64,000 nucleotides of DNA. Source: JAKIWV01 sp963773945 (lineage in GTDB: Archaea > Thermoplasmatota > Thermoplasmata > Lutacidiplasmatales > UBA184). The DNA lies in the NCBI GenBank assembly GCA_963773945.1, contig CAVZDD010000005.1, positions 372,001 through 436,000 of the forward strand. The letters are read 5' to 3'. Both the position numbers and the translations under genes were made by a program. The notes under the pieces were generated by a model. The model worked only from the letters and a program-made list of their open reading frames with translations. It did no database searches and was not told the DNA's origin. This document shows positions 36,035-44,908 of the stretch, one piece after another (position 1 is the stretch's first letter; every line of letters begins with the position of its first letter).

Positions 36035-38119
36035 ATGGACCCAACGAGCTTGGAGTACTTCGCCATCGCCCTCTTCGCGGCGCTCGTCATCGGTGCGTTC
36101 CTAGAACGCGGGCTGTACCTGATCCACGAAAACCAAGTCGGCATCGCCACGCGGTCGATTTTCGGTCGCAAGATGCCTCCGGGGCAGGTCATCGCACGCC
36201 ATGGGCAAATCGGCGTGCAGGCCGCGACGATGGTCCCGGGACTCTACTTTCGGATGCCCATCGTATGGTCGGTCTCCAAGGTCCCGATCATCGAAGTGGG
36301 TCCGGACAACATCGCCACGGTCGAGTCGATCGATGGACGGCCCCTTCCGCCCGGACGCCGCCTCGGAGACGAAGCGGATGCCAACCAGTTCCAGGACGGC
36401 GAGAAGTTCCTGGACGGGGGTGGATTTAAGGGGCCACAGGTCGGGTTTCTCCGGCCCGGACGCTACCGAGTCAACACGAGGCTCTTCGCGACCGGCATAA
36501 CTCCGGCGATCCGGATCCCCGCCGGAAAGGTAGGGTTAGTGACCGCCCAGGACGGTCGACCCCTCCCCTCGAGACTGCTCGTCGCGCCCCAGCCCGAACG
36601 GGAGGTAACTACCGCATTCCCGAAGGCCCGGGACCATACGTACTTCCAGAACGGCCAGGCCTTTCTCGACAGCGGAGGATACCGGGGTCCTCAGGCCGAT
36701 ACCATCCAACCCGGAACCTACTACGTGAATCCGCTCCTCTTCGAAGTGGGTGTGATCGACACCTACGAGGTACCGCCGGGTTTCGTGGCGGTTCTCAGGT
36801 CGAATATCGGTGAAGAGCTCGAGCGGCCGGAGGAGAAACCCCTCCCCGTCGCTACCGATCCGGACTTCGACCAGCGCTTGACGGCGGAGGTCGAGAGCCT
36901 GCTCACTACCGACAGGAACAAGCGGGGGATCTGGCGGAATCCGCTGGCCCCCGGTCGTTACAACCTGAACACGAAGGCGTTCACCGCCTATCTCGTCCCC
37001 ACGAGCGCGATCATGGTCGACTGGGCAAGCTCCGAACGGCCGAGCGCCCCGAGCATGTCCCGGCCCTCCGCCACTCCGCAAAAGGACCGTTCCGACTACC
37101 CGTACTTGACGGACGAGTCCATCGGGGGGGCTGAGTTCTTCAAGTTCAATCAGTTGAAGGTCACCTCCAAGGATGGGTTCCAGCTCGAAGTCGACGTTCG
37201 AATGGTCATTCGCATCCTTCCCGAGAACGCGGCCTTCGTGATCGCGCGGTTCGGGTCGGTTTTCAACCTGATCCAGCAGATCGTTCACCCGTTGATCGAC
37301 GCGGAGTTCCGGAACAACGCCGGCCAGAAACAGGCGCTCGAGTTCGTTCGGAGCCGCTCCCAGCTTCAGGAAGAGGCCGTTGACAAGGCCCGCCAGGTCT
37401 TCCGGAAGTACATGGTCGAGGCGCAGAACCTCCTGATCTCCTATATCCAGGTCGACGAAGCCCTGCTGGCGACGCAGACGAAGAAGGAGATCGCCGTCCA
37501 GGAACAGGCGCAGTACGTGGAGCAGGCTATTGCCGAGGAGCGGCGGATCTCGCTCCAGGCCATGACCGCCCGGGCCAATCTCCAGCCGCAGGTCGTTCAG
37601 GCCGACCTCCAGATCGTCATCAACGAGAACAACGCCAAGGCCGCCGTCAAGCGGGCGGAGGGTATCCGCGATTCCACGCGGATCGAGGCAGACGGCCAAG
37701 CCGCCGCGATTCGGCGAGTCGGGGAAGCTCAGGGGGATGCCTACCACGCCCAGGCGGACGTGATTGGACCGGACAAGGTCGCGCTGATCAAAACGGTGGA
37801 TCTGCTCCAAGCAGGAAAGGTGCGCATCACGCCCGACACCCTGGTAGAGAGCGGCGGAGGCAGCGAGGGACCGAACACCATGTTCTCCGCGTACCTCGCA
37901 ACCCTCCTGTCCGAGAAGAATTCCCACGGACCGAACAAGCCGTACAGCCCATCCACGGAGCCGGACTATGTGTCGCCCCTCAACGCCTCGACCCCGGCCC
38001 AGGACCCGAGCATTCCGCTACCGGTCGCCCCGCCGATGACCTCTACCCCCGCGGCCCCTCCGGCCCCGAAGCCCAAAGAACCCAAGGTGACCCGCCAGGC
38101 CACCCCCGCGGATACTTGA
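36035..38119 (+). CDS. SPFH/flotillin-like membrane protein
   Basis: This 694-residue protein has an N-terminal TM helix (about 8-28, FAIALFAALVIGAFLERGLYL) followed by beta-rich repeats such as FLRPGRYRVNTRLF, IQPGTYYVNPLLFEV and LAPGRYNLNTKAF. An SPFH/PHB region lies near 360-470 (KDGFQLEVDVRMVIRILPENAAFVIARFG). It then runs as a long coiled coil rich in Ala, Gln and Glu (ETQTKKEIAVQEQAQYVEQAIAEERRI type) and ends in a Pro-rich tail. SPFH proteins organise membrane microdomains or scaffold proteases. The repeated PG-Y-x-x-N-x blocks before the SPFH part are also seen in long bacterial flotillin-like proteins. The partner is not known here. Confidence 0.82.
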   Translation: MDPTSLEYFAIALFAALVIGAFLERGLYLIHENQVGIATRSIFGRKMPPGQVIARHGQIGVQAATMVPGLYFRMPIVWSVSKVPIIEVGPDNIATVESIDGRPLPPGRRLGDEADANQFQDGEKFLDGGGFKGPQVGFLRPGRYRVNTRLFATGITPAIRIPAGKVGLVTAQDGRPLPSRLLVAPQPEREVTTAFPKARDHTYFQNGQAFLDSGGYRGPQADTIQPGTYYVNPLLFEVGVIDTYEVPPGFVAVLRSNIGEELERPEEKPLPVATDPDFDQRLTAEVESLLTTDRNKRGIWRNPLAPGRYNLNTKAFTAYLVPTSAIMVDWASSERPSAPSMSRPSATPQKDRSDYPYLTDESIGGAEFFKFNQLKVTSKDGFQLEVDVRMVIRILPENAAFVIARFGSVFNLIQQIVHPLIDAEFRNNAGQKQALEFVRSRSQLQEEAVDKARQVFRKYMVEAQNLLISYIQVDEALLATQTKKEIAVQEQAQYVEQAIAEERRISLQAMTARANLQPQVVQADLQIVINENNAKAAVKRAEGIRDSTRIEADGQAAAIRRVGEAQGDAYHAQADVIGPDKVALIKTVDLLQAGKVRITPDTLVESGGGSEGPNTMFSAYLATLLSEKNSHGPNKPYSPSTEPDYVSPLNASTPAQDPSIPLPVAPPMTSTPAAPPAPKPKEPKVTRQATPADT

Positions 38120-38186
38120 CGGCGCGCCTCAATCCGGCGGTCCGTGGCCCCCCCGGTCGACGCACGACCGAGCGCGGCGAACGAAA

Positions 38187-38648
38187 TCAGGCGGTAGAGC
38201 CGGCGGACATTTCCGACGGGGGTTTAATGGACGTTCCCTGCGTAGGTTTCCAGGCAGACCACAAAAGCCCGATGCAGGCACCGAAAGCGACCAGAAACAT
38301 CACGCCCATTCCGAACGAGTAGATCGGATCGTTGGGAGTGGTGGTGACGAACATCCGTCCAAAGATTCCGGCCAGACCGATGGCAATCAATATGACCAGG
38401 GCCTGGGCCACGGGTCGCGGATTCTTCGACAGGACCGCCACGATGACCATCACGAGGGCCACGACGCCGACAAGGTAGCCGAGTGCGATGTGGCCCGCGT
38501 ACGCGGCTGTGTTAGGAGTGGTCGTGAATATCGCCGGGGCATACGCGCTCGCCCAGAGACCCAGGAGGTACTGGACGGCGAGCAGCCCCAATGTGATCCC
38601 GGCCAGGACCCCCAAGGCCCGCGGGACCCAGGGTTGGACTTTCGACAC
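38187..38648 (-). CDS. Four-TM membrane protein
   Basis: A 153-residue integral membrane protein. Spans at about 12-32, 50-72, 82-103 and 112-132 (ALGVLAGITLGLLAVQYLLG, HIALGYLVGVVALVMVIVAVL, ALVILIAIGLAGIFGRMFV, GMGVMFLVAFGACIGLLWSA). The first span carries a His-rich loop partner (AYAGHIALGY) that could bind heme, but this is not certain. GTG 38648 lies 26 bp from a TATA-like box CTTATCTAC on the minus strand. No family recognised. Confidence 0.55.
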   Translation of the reverse strand: MSKVQPWVPRALGVLAGITLGLLAVQYLLGLWASAYAPAIFTTTPNTAAYAGHIALGYLVGVVALVMVIVAVLSKNPRPVAQALVILIAIGLAGIFGRMFVTTTPNDPIYSFGMGVMFLVAFGACIGLLWSAWKPTQGTSIKPPSEMSAGSTA

Positions 38649-38716
38649 GCCGGTTGGAGAAATTCCGCGGTAGATAAGCGGTGGGGCTCTAAGGAACGCC
38701 TACCCCGCCGCGTGCG

Positions 38717-38736
38717 GGTGCAATCTGCATTCAACC
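38717..38736 (+). repeat. Dispersed 20-bp dyad, copy 2 (right arm degraded)
   Basis: GGTGCAATCTGCATTCAACC: full left arm, right arm with two changes. It lies between two minus-strand genes, 69 bp upstream of the four-TM gene start. Confidence 0.5.
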
Positions 38737-38750
38737 CTGACGGCCCAGCG

Positions 38751-39080
38751 TTAGGACTTCCCTGGGGGCCGGTACATGGCCTTGCCGGACTTTCCCAGAG
38801 CGTCGACCACGTCTTTGGCGGAGTAAAGGCGAGTGGTCTTCGTCGACTTGAGCGCGCCGCTCGCGACGACGGCGAGCACCGCGGCGTTCGCCGTGGTGTC
38901 GTCAGCCAGTTCAAGGATCGCCGTCCCGTCGTACTCACCAAAGTGATAGTAGAGCGCTACGAGTCGCCCGCCGAGAGACTTGGCGATAGTTTCCACGACA
39001 CCCGTCCGGTCCTCGGGTTTCTTGACGAGGGCGGCCCAGGAGTCCTGGCTGTAGGCGAACTGTAACATGTAGTGCGGCAT
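38751..39080 (-). CDS. GYD-domain protein
   Basis: A 109-residue protein matching the GYD family (COG4274): MPHYMLQFAYSQDSWAALVKKPEDRTGVVETIAKSLGGRLVALYYHFGEYDGTAI. The GEYD motif gives the family its name. It is a ferredoxin-like alpha/beta fold of unknown role. The start ATG 39080 is preceded by GAGAGG. Confidence 0.85.
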   Translation of the reverse strand: MPHYMLQFAYSQDSWAALVKKPEDRTGVVETIAKSLGGRLVALYYHFGEYDGTAILELADDTTANAAVLAVVASGALKSTKTTRLYSAKDVVDALGKSGKAMYRPPGKS

Positions 39081-39206
39081 CGTAATTTTCCTCTCTGTTT
39101 TTCCTGCCCGTAGATTCCCGGGCTGGATGGTGCGCGACGGCTTCGGGATAATTCAACCTTCCGCGCAGGAGGCGCCCTTGCCGAAGGAGAGTCGGCGCCG
39201 AAGCTA

Positions 39207-39226
39207 GTTGCAACCAGCATTGCACC
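39207..39226 (+). repeat. Dispersed 20-bp dyad, copy 3
   Basis: GTTGCAACCAGCATTGCACC: near-perfect arms with 6-bp spacer. It sits in the divergent promoter region, about 25 bp before the TATA box of the first cyclase gene. Confidence 0.7.
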
Positions 39227-39247
39227 GTGCCCGTCGGCGGTGCGGGG

Positions 39248-39257
39248 CTTAATCTAA
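39248..39257 (+). promoter_or_regulatory. TATA box of cyclase gene 1
   Basis: CTTAATCTAA is centred 25 bp before GTG 39277, giving a leaderless transcript. The identical 10-mer at the same distance precedes the paralogue at 50272 and also occurs before the methyltransferase at 52758. Confidence 0.6.
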
Positions 39258-39276
39258 CGAATCGGCATCTCGGCCC

Positions 39277-41217
39277 GTGGCCCCGAACCGACGACTCGCC
39301 GCACTGATGTTCACCGACATCGTGGGTTACACGGCCCTGACGCAGGCCGATGAATCAACCGCACTGAAGCTCTTGGAGCGGCACAATGGGCTCCTCCGAC
39401 CCTTCTTTCCACGGTTCCATGGCCGAGAGATCAAAACAGAGGGAGACAAATTTCTCGTCGAATTCGATAGTGCCCTCGACGCCACAACGTGCGCGGTCGA
39501 ACTACAGCGGCTTCTGTACGAGCACAATCTCTCCGCGGGGGCCGATGCCAAGATCGTGATCCGCATCGGAATTCATCTCGGCGACGTCGTGCACACCGGC
39601 GACGACATCCTGGGGGACTCCGTCAACATCGCCTCCCGCATCGAACCGCTGGCGACACCGGGAGGGATCTGCGTCACGGAGCCGGTGTATAGCCAAGTTC
39701 GGAACAAGATTCCGAACCGTCTCGAGAAGCTAGCGCCCCAGACTTTGAAGAATGTTCGATTCCCCATCGACGTGTATCAGGTGGTCCTCCCATGGTTGGC
39801 CGGCGGCGCGTCCCCGGTGGGAGGCGACCACCCTCGGCTTGCTGTCCTACCTTTCTCCAACATCAGTCCGGATCCCAAGGACGATTACATCTCGGACGGC
39901 CTTACGGAGGAGCTGATCACGGTCATTTCGCAATTGCCGGGGGTCCGGGTCATCGCACGAACCTCGGTCATGCAGTACCGGGCGACCACCAAGGCGGTGG
40001 CCCAGATTGGCGCTGAGCTGGGCGCCTCCTCCATTCTGGAAGGCAGCGTACGAAAGGCCGGGAATCGGCTCCGTATCACCGCCCAGCTGATCGACGCAAG
40101 TTCCCAAGAACACTTGTGGGCCAGCACCTACGAGCGTGAGCTCAACGATGTGTTCGCCGTCCAGGCCGAGATTGCCAAGCAGGTCGCGGAAGCGTTGCGA
40201 ATTGAGCTGCGGCCGCAGGAAGAGGCACGATTGGATACTCGGCGGAGCGTACGGCCCGAGTCTTATCTCGCCTATCTGAAGGGCCGCGCACTACTGTACC
40301 CAGGGTCGCGCAACGGCCAGCTGGCCGCGAAAGAACAATTCGAACTCGCGATCTCGTTAGACCCCCAGAATGGGGCGGCCTATGCAGGGCTGGCCACCGT
40401 TGTTCGAAGGATAGGCTGGTTCTTCGACCCTCGTCCTCGCGAGGTATGGGACGCTGAGGGGCGCCACGCCGCTGCGAGAGCTCTCGAATTGGAGCCGAAC
40501 CTTTCCGAGGCCCACACGGCTTTATCGCTGATCTACTGGGACGACTTCGACTACGGGGCGGCCGAACGGGAAGTGAAGAGGGCTCTAGCACTCAATCCCA
40601 GCAACGCCGAGGCACACTACGTCTATGCTATGGTTCTCGAGGACCTAGCTCGGGCGGAAGAGGCGATCGTAGAGCACCAGCTCGCTGCGGCCGCAGACCC
40701 TCTCGGGGGGGAGACGCTCGACCATTACGCCACATTGCTGATATGGCTCGGTCGAACCGACGAGGCGCTCCCGGTGATTGAAAGGCGTAACCGGCTGATT
40801 GCGGATCCGAGGCGCTCGCACGACCTCCTGTCGGATTACCACCTAGCCCGCGGGGACCACAAGCGGGCTCTCGAAGAAGTAGACCTGCAGCTCGCGGAGG
40901 GCACTGACCCGGACGACGTCAGTGGCGAGTGGCAAGAACTGACCATCGCCTGGCGTTGCTTCTTGATTGGGGACAAAACTGGGGCCCGGTCGGTTCTGGC
41001 CAAAGTCGAATCTTCCCCTGCGGGCCCACTCTCGCTCTATCTCTGCGGACTGTACTATGCGCAACTCGGGGACATCGACGGCTGTTTCCGCTGTTGGGAG
41101 CGAGCCGCGCGGAACCGAGGCCTTCCGGCCCAAGGTCTGAGACTCGATCCGACCTTGGAGCCGGTGAGAAAGGACCCTAGGTTTCCGCATCTGTTACACG
41201 AACTGGGCCTCGCGTAG
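39277..41217 (+). CDS. Class III adenylate/guanylate cyclase-like protein with TPR tail
   Basis: This 646-residue protein has a class III cyclase domain (1-175) with metal Asps in MFTDIVGYTA (Asp14) and EGDKFLVEF (Asp57) and the transition-state pair in GDSVNIASRIE. Next is a TolB/FlgO-like domain (about 185-310, RLAVLPFSNISPDPKDDYISDGLTEELI ... LEGSVRKAGNRLRIT), then TPR repeats to the end (LSEAHTALSLIYWDDFDYGAAEREVKRALALNPSNAEAH). This layout is common in bacteria and unusual in archaea. All key residues are present, so cyclic nucleotide synthesis is plausible. It has a paralogue at 50272. Confidence 0.88.
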   Translation: MAPNRRLAALMFTDIVGYTALTQADESTALKLLERHNGLLRPFFPRFHGREIKTEGDKFLVEFDSALDATTCAVELQRLLYEHNLSAGADAKIVIRIGIHLGDVVHTGDDILGDSVNIASRIEPLATPGGICVTEPVYSQVRNKIPNRLEKLAPQTLKNVRFPIDVYQVVLPWLAGGASPVGGDHPRLAVLPFSNISPDPKDDYISDGLTEELITVISQLPGVRVIARTSVMQYRATTKAVAQIGAELGASSILEGSVRKAGNRLRITAQLIDASSQEHLWASTYERELNDVFAVQAEIAKQVAEALRIELRPQEEARLDTRRSVRPESYLAYLKGRALLYPGSRNGQLAAKEQFELAISLDPQNGAAYAGLATVVRRIGWFFDPRPREVWDAEGRHAAARALELEPNLSEAHTALSLIYWDDFDYGAAEREVKRALALNPSNAEAHYVYAMVLEDLARAEEAIVEHQLAAAADPLGGETLDHYATLLIWLGRTDEALPVIERRNRLIADPRRSHDLLSDYHLARGDHKRALEEVDLQLAEGTDPDDVSGEWQELTIAWRCFLIGDKTGARSVLAKVESSPAGPLSLYLCGLYYAQLGDIDGCFRCWERAARNRGLPAQGLRLDPTLEPVRKDPRFPHLLHELGLA

Positions 41218-41236
41218 GTGTAACGGCCATTGCACA
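41217..41236 (+). repeat. Dispersed 20-bp dyad, copy 4
   Basis: GGTGTAACGGCCATTGCACA: one mismatch in each arm, 6-bp spacer. It starts on the last base of the cyclase stop codon and lies 54 bp before vapB. Confidence 0.6.
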
Positions 41237-41266
41237 CGCGCCCCTCGAACAGATGATATAGTTCTC

Positions 41267-41285
41267 ATACATGTAACAAATGTAT
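41267..41285 (+). promoter_or_regulatory. Inverted repeat before vapB, probable autoregulatory operator
   Basis: ATACAT-N7-ATGTAT is a perfect 6-bp-arm inverted repeat, ending 4 bp before the vapB ATG. A TATA-like GATATAG (41254-41260) lies just before it. A VapB-VapC complex binding here would block transcription initiation. Confidence 0.55.
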
Positions 41286-41289
41286 ATCC

Positions 41290-41535
41290 ATGGCCTCCAA
41301 GACGGTTGCCCTCGATGTGGAGGCCTACGAGCTGCTGAAGCGTCAGAAGAAGGCGGACGAGAGTTTTAGCGACGCTGTCAAGCGACTCGCTCGACCTCGT
41401 CGGCCGCTCTCCACCTTCGCGGGCATCTGGAGCGACATGTCCCCGAAAGAACGGGAGGTGGTGGACCGCGTCTACTCCGTCCAGCGTGAGGCGGACCGGC
41501 GCCGGGAGGAGAAAATCCGGAAGATGTGGAGTTAG
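41290..41535 (+). CDS. vapB: VapB-type antitoxin
   Basis: An 81-residue protein starting MASKTVALDVEAYELLKRQKKADESFSDAVKRLAR. This is the archaeal VapB (DUF217, COG1753) pattern: a ribbon-helix-helix-like DNA-binding half followed by a charged toxin-neutralising tail (READRRREEKIRKMWS). The vapC start is 3 bp after the stop, so the pair is one operon. The palindrome upstream supports autoregulation. GC content drops sharply in the promoter. Confidence 0.88.
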   Translation: MASKTVALDVEAYELLKRQKKADESFSDAVKRLARPRRPLSTFAGIWSDMSPKEREVVDRVYSVQREADRRREEKIRKMWS

Positions 41536-41538
41536 GAC

Positions 41539-41925
41539 GTGAAGTGTCTCGACTCTACGTTTTGCATTGACCTCGCCAACGGGTTGGAAGCCGCACGGGC
41601 GAAGGCGGACGAGCTTTCCCAGGCCGGGGAGCGTCTTTCGATCCCAGCACCCGCTCTCACAGAATTCCTCGTGGGGGCCTTCCACCAAGGCGGTACCCGA
41701 CTCAAACAGGCCCTGGCGCTCGCTTCGGAGCTGGAGGTTCTTGACGTCACAGAGCCGATCTGCGTGGACGCCGCCCGCCTGGGGGCGGAGTGTGCGCGTC
41801 GTGGATCTCCAGTGGGCACCTTGGACCTCCTCATTGCCGCAACGGCGAAGCATCACCACGCGCCGCTACTTAGTCGGGACAAGGACTTCAGCCGGATTCC
41901 TAACCTGACCATCGAGACCTACTGA
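41539..41925 (+). CDS. vapC: VapC-type PIN-domain ribonuclease toxin
   Basis: A 128-residue PIN domain. The acidic active-site residues are in CLDSTFCIDL (Asp5), PALTEFLVG (Glu), GTLDLLIAATA (Asp) and LLSRDKDFSRI (Asp). VapC toxins cleave RNA, often initiator tRNA or rRNA. The start is GTG 41539, just after vapB, indicating translational coupling. All catalytic residues seem intact. Confidence 0.88.
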   Translation: MKCLDSTFCIDLANGLEAARAKADELSQAGERLSIPAPALTEFLVGAFHQGGTRLKQALALASELEVLDVTEPICVDAARLGAECARRGSPVGTLDLLIAATAKHHHAPLLSRDKDFSRIPNLTIETY

Positions 41926-41985
41926 CCCCACCCCGGATGGGGTAGCTGGCACGACCCACGGGGCCCCCCGGGGAAAAAGGTCGGC

Positions 41986-42375
41986 CTAATCGGTCCGGTT
42001 CGATATCACGAATTCATTTCCGTCGGGGTCGGCGACCACCGCCAAAACGAACTTTACCCCGGGGAATTCGATCACCCGGGGTTCAGTGGTTACCGCGCCG
42101 CCGCGTCGCTTGATCTCCGCGCAGGAGGCCGCAGGGTCGGGGTGTCGGAGGATTAAGCCGGTTACCGTACCGGGTTCTCGCCCGCCTTCATCCCCTCCCT
42201 GGATGTGCATCGTCAGGAGTGTCGTCGTGCCCGGTAGGGCGAAGACGGCCCGGTTTCGACTCTCGTTGAAACTCAGCTCATGGAGACCGAGTACTTCCCG
42301 GTAGAACTTCCGCGCCTTCTGGATATCCGAAATGTGGATTGTCACTGCGTGCAGACCCGTGATCACGTCGTCCAT
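41986..42375 (-). CDS. VOC-family (glyoxalase/dioxygenase-fold) protein
   Basis: In 129 residues, LHAVTIHISDIQKARKFYREVLGLHEL is the first beta-alpha-beta module and AVVADPDGNEFVIS the last strand; the fold has paired metal-binding His/Glu positions. Members act in methylglyoxal detoxification, extradiol cleavage or fosfomycin-like resistance, and this copy cannot be assigned. ATG 42375 has a TATA-like ACTTAAC on the minus strand about 24 bp upstream. Confidence 0.8.
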   Translation of the reverse strand: MDDVITGLHAVTIHISDIQKARKFYREVLGLHELSFNESRNRAVFALPGTTTLLTMHIQGGDEGGREPGTVTGLILRHPDPAASCAEIKRRGGAVTTEPRVIEFPGVKFVLAVVADPDGNEFVISNRTD

Positions 42376-42524
42376 GATTCTGGATTTTCCGGGCCTTGTT
42401 AAGTTCTCCTGGGCCGGACCAGCACCGGGCTCACGGAGCCGTGTTCTAAGGGACTCCGTTCGAGTCGAGCCGGATAGACGTAGGGAATATGCCCCCCCCA
42501 GCCCACTCGGGGCCGGTGACCAAC

Positions 42525-42785
42525 ATGGCGGACGCCATTACAAGTCAGTCGACGATTTCTTCCCACGCGCGAGAGAACGATTTGCCCCTCCGAGCCCGCA
42601 TCGTGGCCTCGATCATCGGGCCGGTGGCCTGGCTTTCTTTCACGCTACTGTACGTGGGATTCTGGGCGAAGGGATTCACCCTCTTCCAGAGCCTAATCGT
42701 GATTCTGGTCTCGATCGTCATCTTGGCGGGCCTGATGGGGGCCCTGTGGGCTTCCTTGGGGTTCCGGTACCGCAACTGGACGTAG
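42525..42785 (+). CDS. Small two-TM membrane protein
   Basis: An 86-residue protein with two spans (ARIVASIIGPVAWLSFTLLYVGFW and SLIVILVSIVILAGLMGALWASL) and a short cytoplasmic C-terminus FRYRNWT. ATG 42525 is preferred; ATG 42489 would add 12 residues of low complexity. Similar small membrane proteins occur widely in archaea with no known role. Confidence 0.55.
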   Translation: MADAITSQSTISSHARENDLPLRARIVASIIGPVAWLSFTLLYVGFWAKGFTLFQSLIVILVSIVILAGLMGALWASLGFRYRNWT

Positions 42786-42812
42786 GACCACTAAATCGCG
42801 CCGAGGGGGTGC

Positions 42813-43775
42813 CTACAGGGCGCCCCCCACCCCGTCGAGGAAAGTGGCCGAGGGCACGAAGAACAGGTTCCCAGTCACGGCCCGACTGAAATCCAGGAGC
42901 CGGTCGTAGTTTCCGGGGGGATTGCCCACGAACATATTCTGGAGCATCTGCTCGGTAGTCCGTGGCGAGCGGCTGTACCCGATGAAGTAGGTTCCAAACT
43001 CTCCCTGGGCCGGGTGGCCGAACGGCATGTTGTCCCGTAGGATCTTGACCTCCTTCCCATGCTCGACAATGGTGGTCAGCGAGTTGTGGGCGTTGGTGGG
43101 TTTGACCGAGTCGTCCAACTCGATGTCGTCTAGCTTCGTGCGACCGACGATGCGCTCCTGTTCCTCTGTCGGGAGCTTGTTCCACGCCGCGAGGTCGTGG
43201 AGATATTTTTGAACGATCACGTAACTCCCAGAGGCGAACGTCGGGTCTTCCGTACCGATGAGCACGGTGTCGATGGCAGCTTGTCCCTTCGGATTCTCCG
43301 TGCCATCGACGAAGCCGATCAGGTCGCGGCTGTCGAAGTATCGGAACCCTTGCACCTCGTCAACCGGCGAGACGGCAGGCCCAAGGCGAGTCAAGATCTT
43401 GGTCTCTAACTCGAAGCAGAGGTCCGCACGGTCCGCCCGGATATGAAACAGGATATCGCCCGGGGTCGAAACGGCGACCCGACCCCCAGCTCGGATCTCG
43501 CGAAACTCGTGCAATTCGGTCGGCCGCGGCGCTCCGAACAGGTCGTCCCAAGCCCGCGATCCAAATCCCACGACACAGGAGAGGCTCTCATGCAATTCCC
43601 GGAAGCCTACCGAGCGGACAAGCGAGGCCATGTCGGCACAAACGGTTTGGATAGTGGTGAGGTTCTCGGGACTCCGGTTGATCGTGACCACCAGGAAGAC
43701 GGCGGCTCGCGTCAGTGGGCCAGCAACGTCCTGGGGGTCGGCACTGGCGTTCTCGGTTGCCCTAGGGTTCGACAT
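42813..43775 (-). CDS. DyP-type heme peroxidase
   Basis: In 320 residues, GFVDGTENPKG contains the GxxDG motif with the catalytic Asp, and the heme-ligand His is likely in TNAHNSLTTIVEHGKE. DILFHIRADRADLCFELETKIL and MLQNMFVGNPPGNYDRLLDFSRAVTGNLFFVPS match the YfeX branch. DyP enzymes use H2O2 to oxidise dyes, lignin models or porphyrinogen. ATG 43775 is preferred over a long upstream frame that crosses intergenic DNA. There is no Tat signal, so it is probably cytosolic. Confidence 0.88.
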   Translation of the reverse strand: MSNPRATENASADPQDVAGPLTRAAVFLVVTINRSPENLTTIQTVCADMASLVRSVGFRELHESLSCVVGFGSRAWDDLFGAPRPTELHEFREIRAGGRVAVSTPGDILFHIRADRADLCFELETKILTRLGPAVSPVDEVQGFRYFDSRDLIGFVDGTENPKGQAAIDTVLIGTEDPTFASGSYVIVQKYLHDLAAWNKLPTEEQERIVGRTKLDDIELDDSVKPTNAHNSLTTIVEHGKEVKILRDNMPFGHPAQGEFGTYFIGYSRSPRTTEQMLQNMFVGNPPGNYDRLLDFSRAVTGNLFFVPSATFLDGVGGAL

Positions 43776-43827
43776 TTGCGAGGAGAGGTCCAGTGCGCCG
43801 CGGGTTGTTAGAGTTTGGAGGGAGGCG

Positions 43828-43847
43828 GGCGCAACGCGCATTGCAAC
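43828..43847 (+). repeat. Dispersed 20-bp dyad, copy 5
   Basis: GGCGCAACGCGCATTGCAAC: arms with one or two changes, 6-bp spacer. It lies 53 bp upstream of the DyP peroxidase start. Confidence 0.55.
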
Positions 43848-43875
43848 CGAAGCGGATGACGGCTCGGGGTTTGAG

Positions 43876-44562
43876 CTAGGTAGGCGCGGGGTCAAGGTGC
43901 CCCGGTGGAGGTTTCGTCCCGTGAGCCCGGAGCCGAAGGTACGCATCGGTGTAGGCCCCCGCGAACAGGAAGTAGGCGACGAACAGAGGGGCTATCACGA
44001 AGGCCAGTGGCGCGAATGAGACGATCAGCCCCAATGGATTGGTGAAGAACTGGTGCAGCAGTTTTTGAAACTCACTCCCAACCATATAGCCGGCCAAAAC
44101 CGCGACCCCGAGGGACCATGCGAAGGCGAGCCAGGAAATCACTCGTCCCACCGGGCCGACGAGGCGTTCGACCAGAACGACCAGGCCGAGGAAGAAATTG
44201 CCGAACGCGAGCGCGACCAGACCCCCGACGATCCACGCGAGCACGGCCGGTGGACCCCCATGGCCCGGCCCCCCCTCCAACGAACCGAGGACCGCGATGA
44301 TCGCTGCTGCCCCGATGAAAATCCCGAGCGCTGCCCACAGCAACCGGTGGCCCCGGCGGATGCTGTGTCGATGGGACTCGGTCCATTCGTGGCGGCCTCG
44401 GTACATCAGGTAGAAGCCGACCCCCGTGGTGATGAGACCGAAATAGTAGAGTCCAATCCACACCTGGTGACCGCCACTCAGGAATTGGTACACCTCCGTG
44501 CCGCCCTCTACGACAAAACCAAACACGAAAGTCTCCAACGCGATCCGGATGGCCCGGGTCAT
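43876..44562 (-). CDS. Multi-spanning membrane protein of unknown function
   Basis: In 228 residues, about five to six transmembrane segments: ALETFVFGFVVEGGTEVYQFL, VWIGLYYFGLITTGVGFYLMY, LLWAALGIFIGAAAIIAVLG, VLAWIVGGLVALAFGNFFLGLVVL, VISWLAFAWSLGVAVLAGYMVG and PLAFVIAPLFVAYFLFAGAY. A hydrophilic loop carries GRHEWTESHRHSIRRGHR with four His that might bind a metal. No family recognised. The start is ATG 44562. Confidence 0.6.
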   Translation of the reverse strand: MTRAIRIALETFVFGFVVEGGTEVYQFLSGGHQVWIGLYYFGLITTGVGFYLMYRGRHEWTESHRHSIRRGHRLLWAALGIFIGAAAIIAVLGSLEGGPGHGGPPAVLAWIVGGLVALAFGNFFLGLVVLVERLVGPVGRVISWLAFAWSLGVAVLAGYMVGSEFQKLLHQFFTNPLGLIVSFAPLAFVIAPLFVAYFLFAGAYTDAYLRLRAHGTKPPPGHLDPAPT

Positions 44563-44701
44563 CGGAGGGTCCCCCGCACGAGCGAGCAGTGGAGTCTCCG
44601 CGAAAGAGCGCGGGGGTCCCGATCGTTCAAACCGGCCGCCCTACGAACCTATATCGGGGTCGTCGTGATGGGGCCATTGCCGAAAGGCGAGGTCGTCGAA
44701 A

Positions 44702-44860
44702 ATGAGCTGCGGAGCCATGAAAGTCGCCTGCGAGGACGGATTCGAGATCGTGACGAAGGACCAGAAAGAACTGGTTGCCATGACCCAGTGGCACGTCGAG
44801 CACTCGCACAACAAGAAGGTTAGCGAGTCCGAAGTCATGGCCATGTCCAAGCACCCCTGA
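44702..44860 (+). CDS. Small DUF1059-like protein
   Basis: A 52-residue protein, MSCGAMKVACEDGFEIVTKDQKELVAMTQWHVEHSHNKKVSESEVMAMSKHP. The order of a short Cys-containing beta pair, then EL-x8-H-x2-xH and a helix, resembles the small DUF1059 family of unknown role. The frame is short but codon use fits. A TATA-like CTATATCGG (44649-44657) lies about 50 bp upstream. The start is ATG 44702. Confidence 0.6.
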   Translation: MSCGAMKVACEDGFEIVTKDQKELVAMTQWHVEHSHNKKVSESEVMAMSKHP

Positions 44861-44908
44861 GTCCGACTCCCCCTCCCGTGGCCGGCCCGGTACGGGGCCG
44901 GCTGCCCG

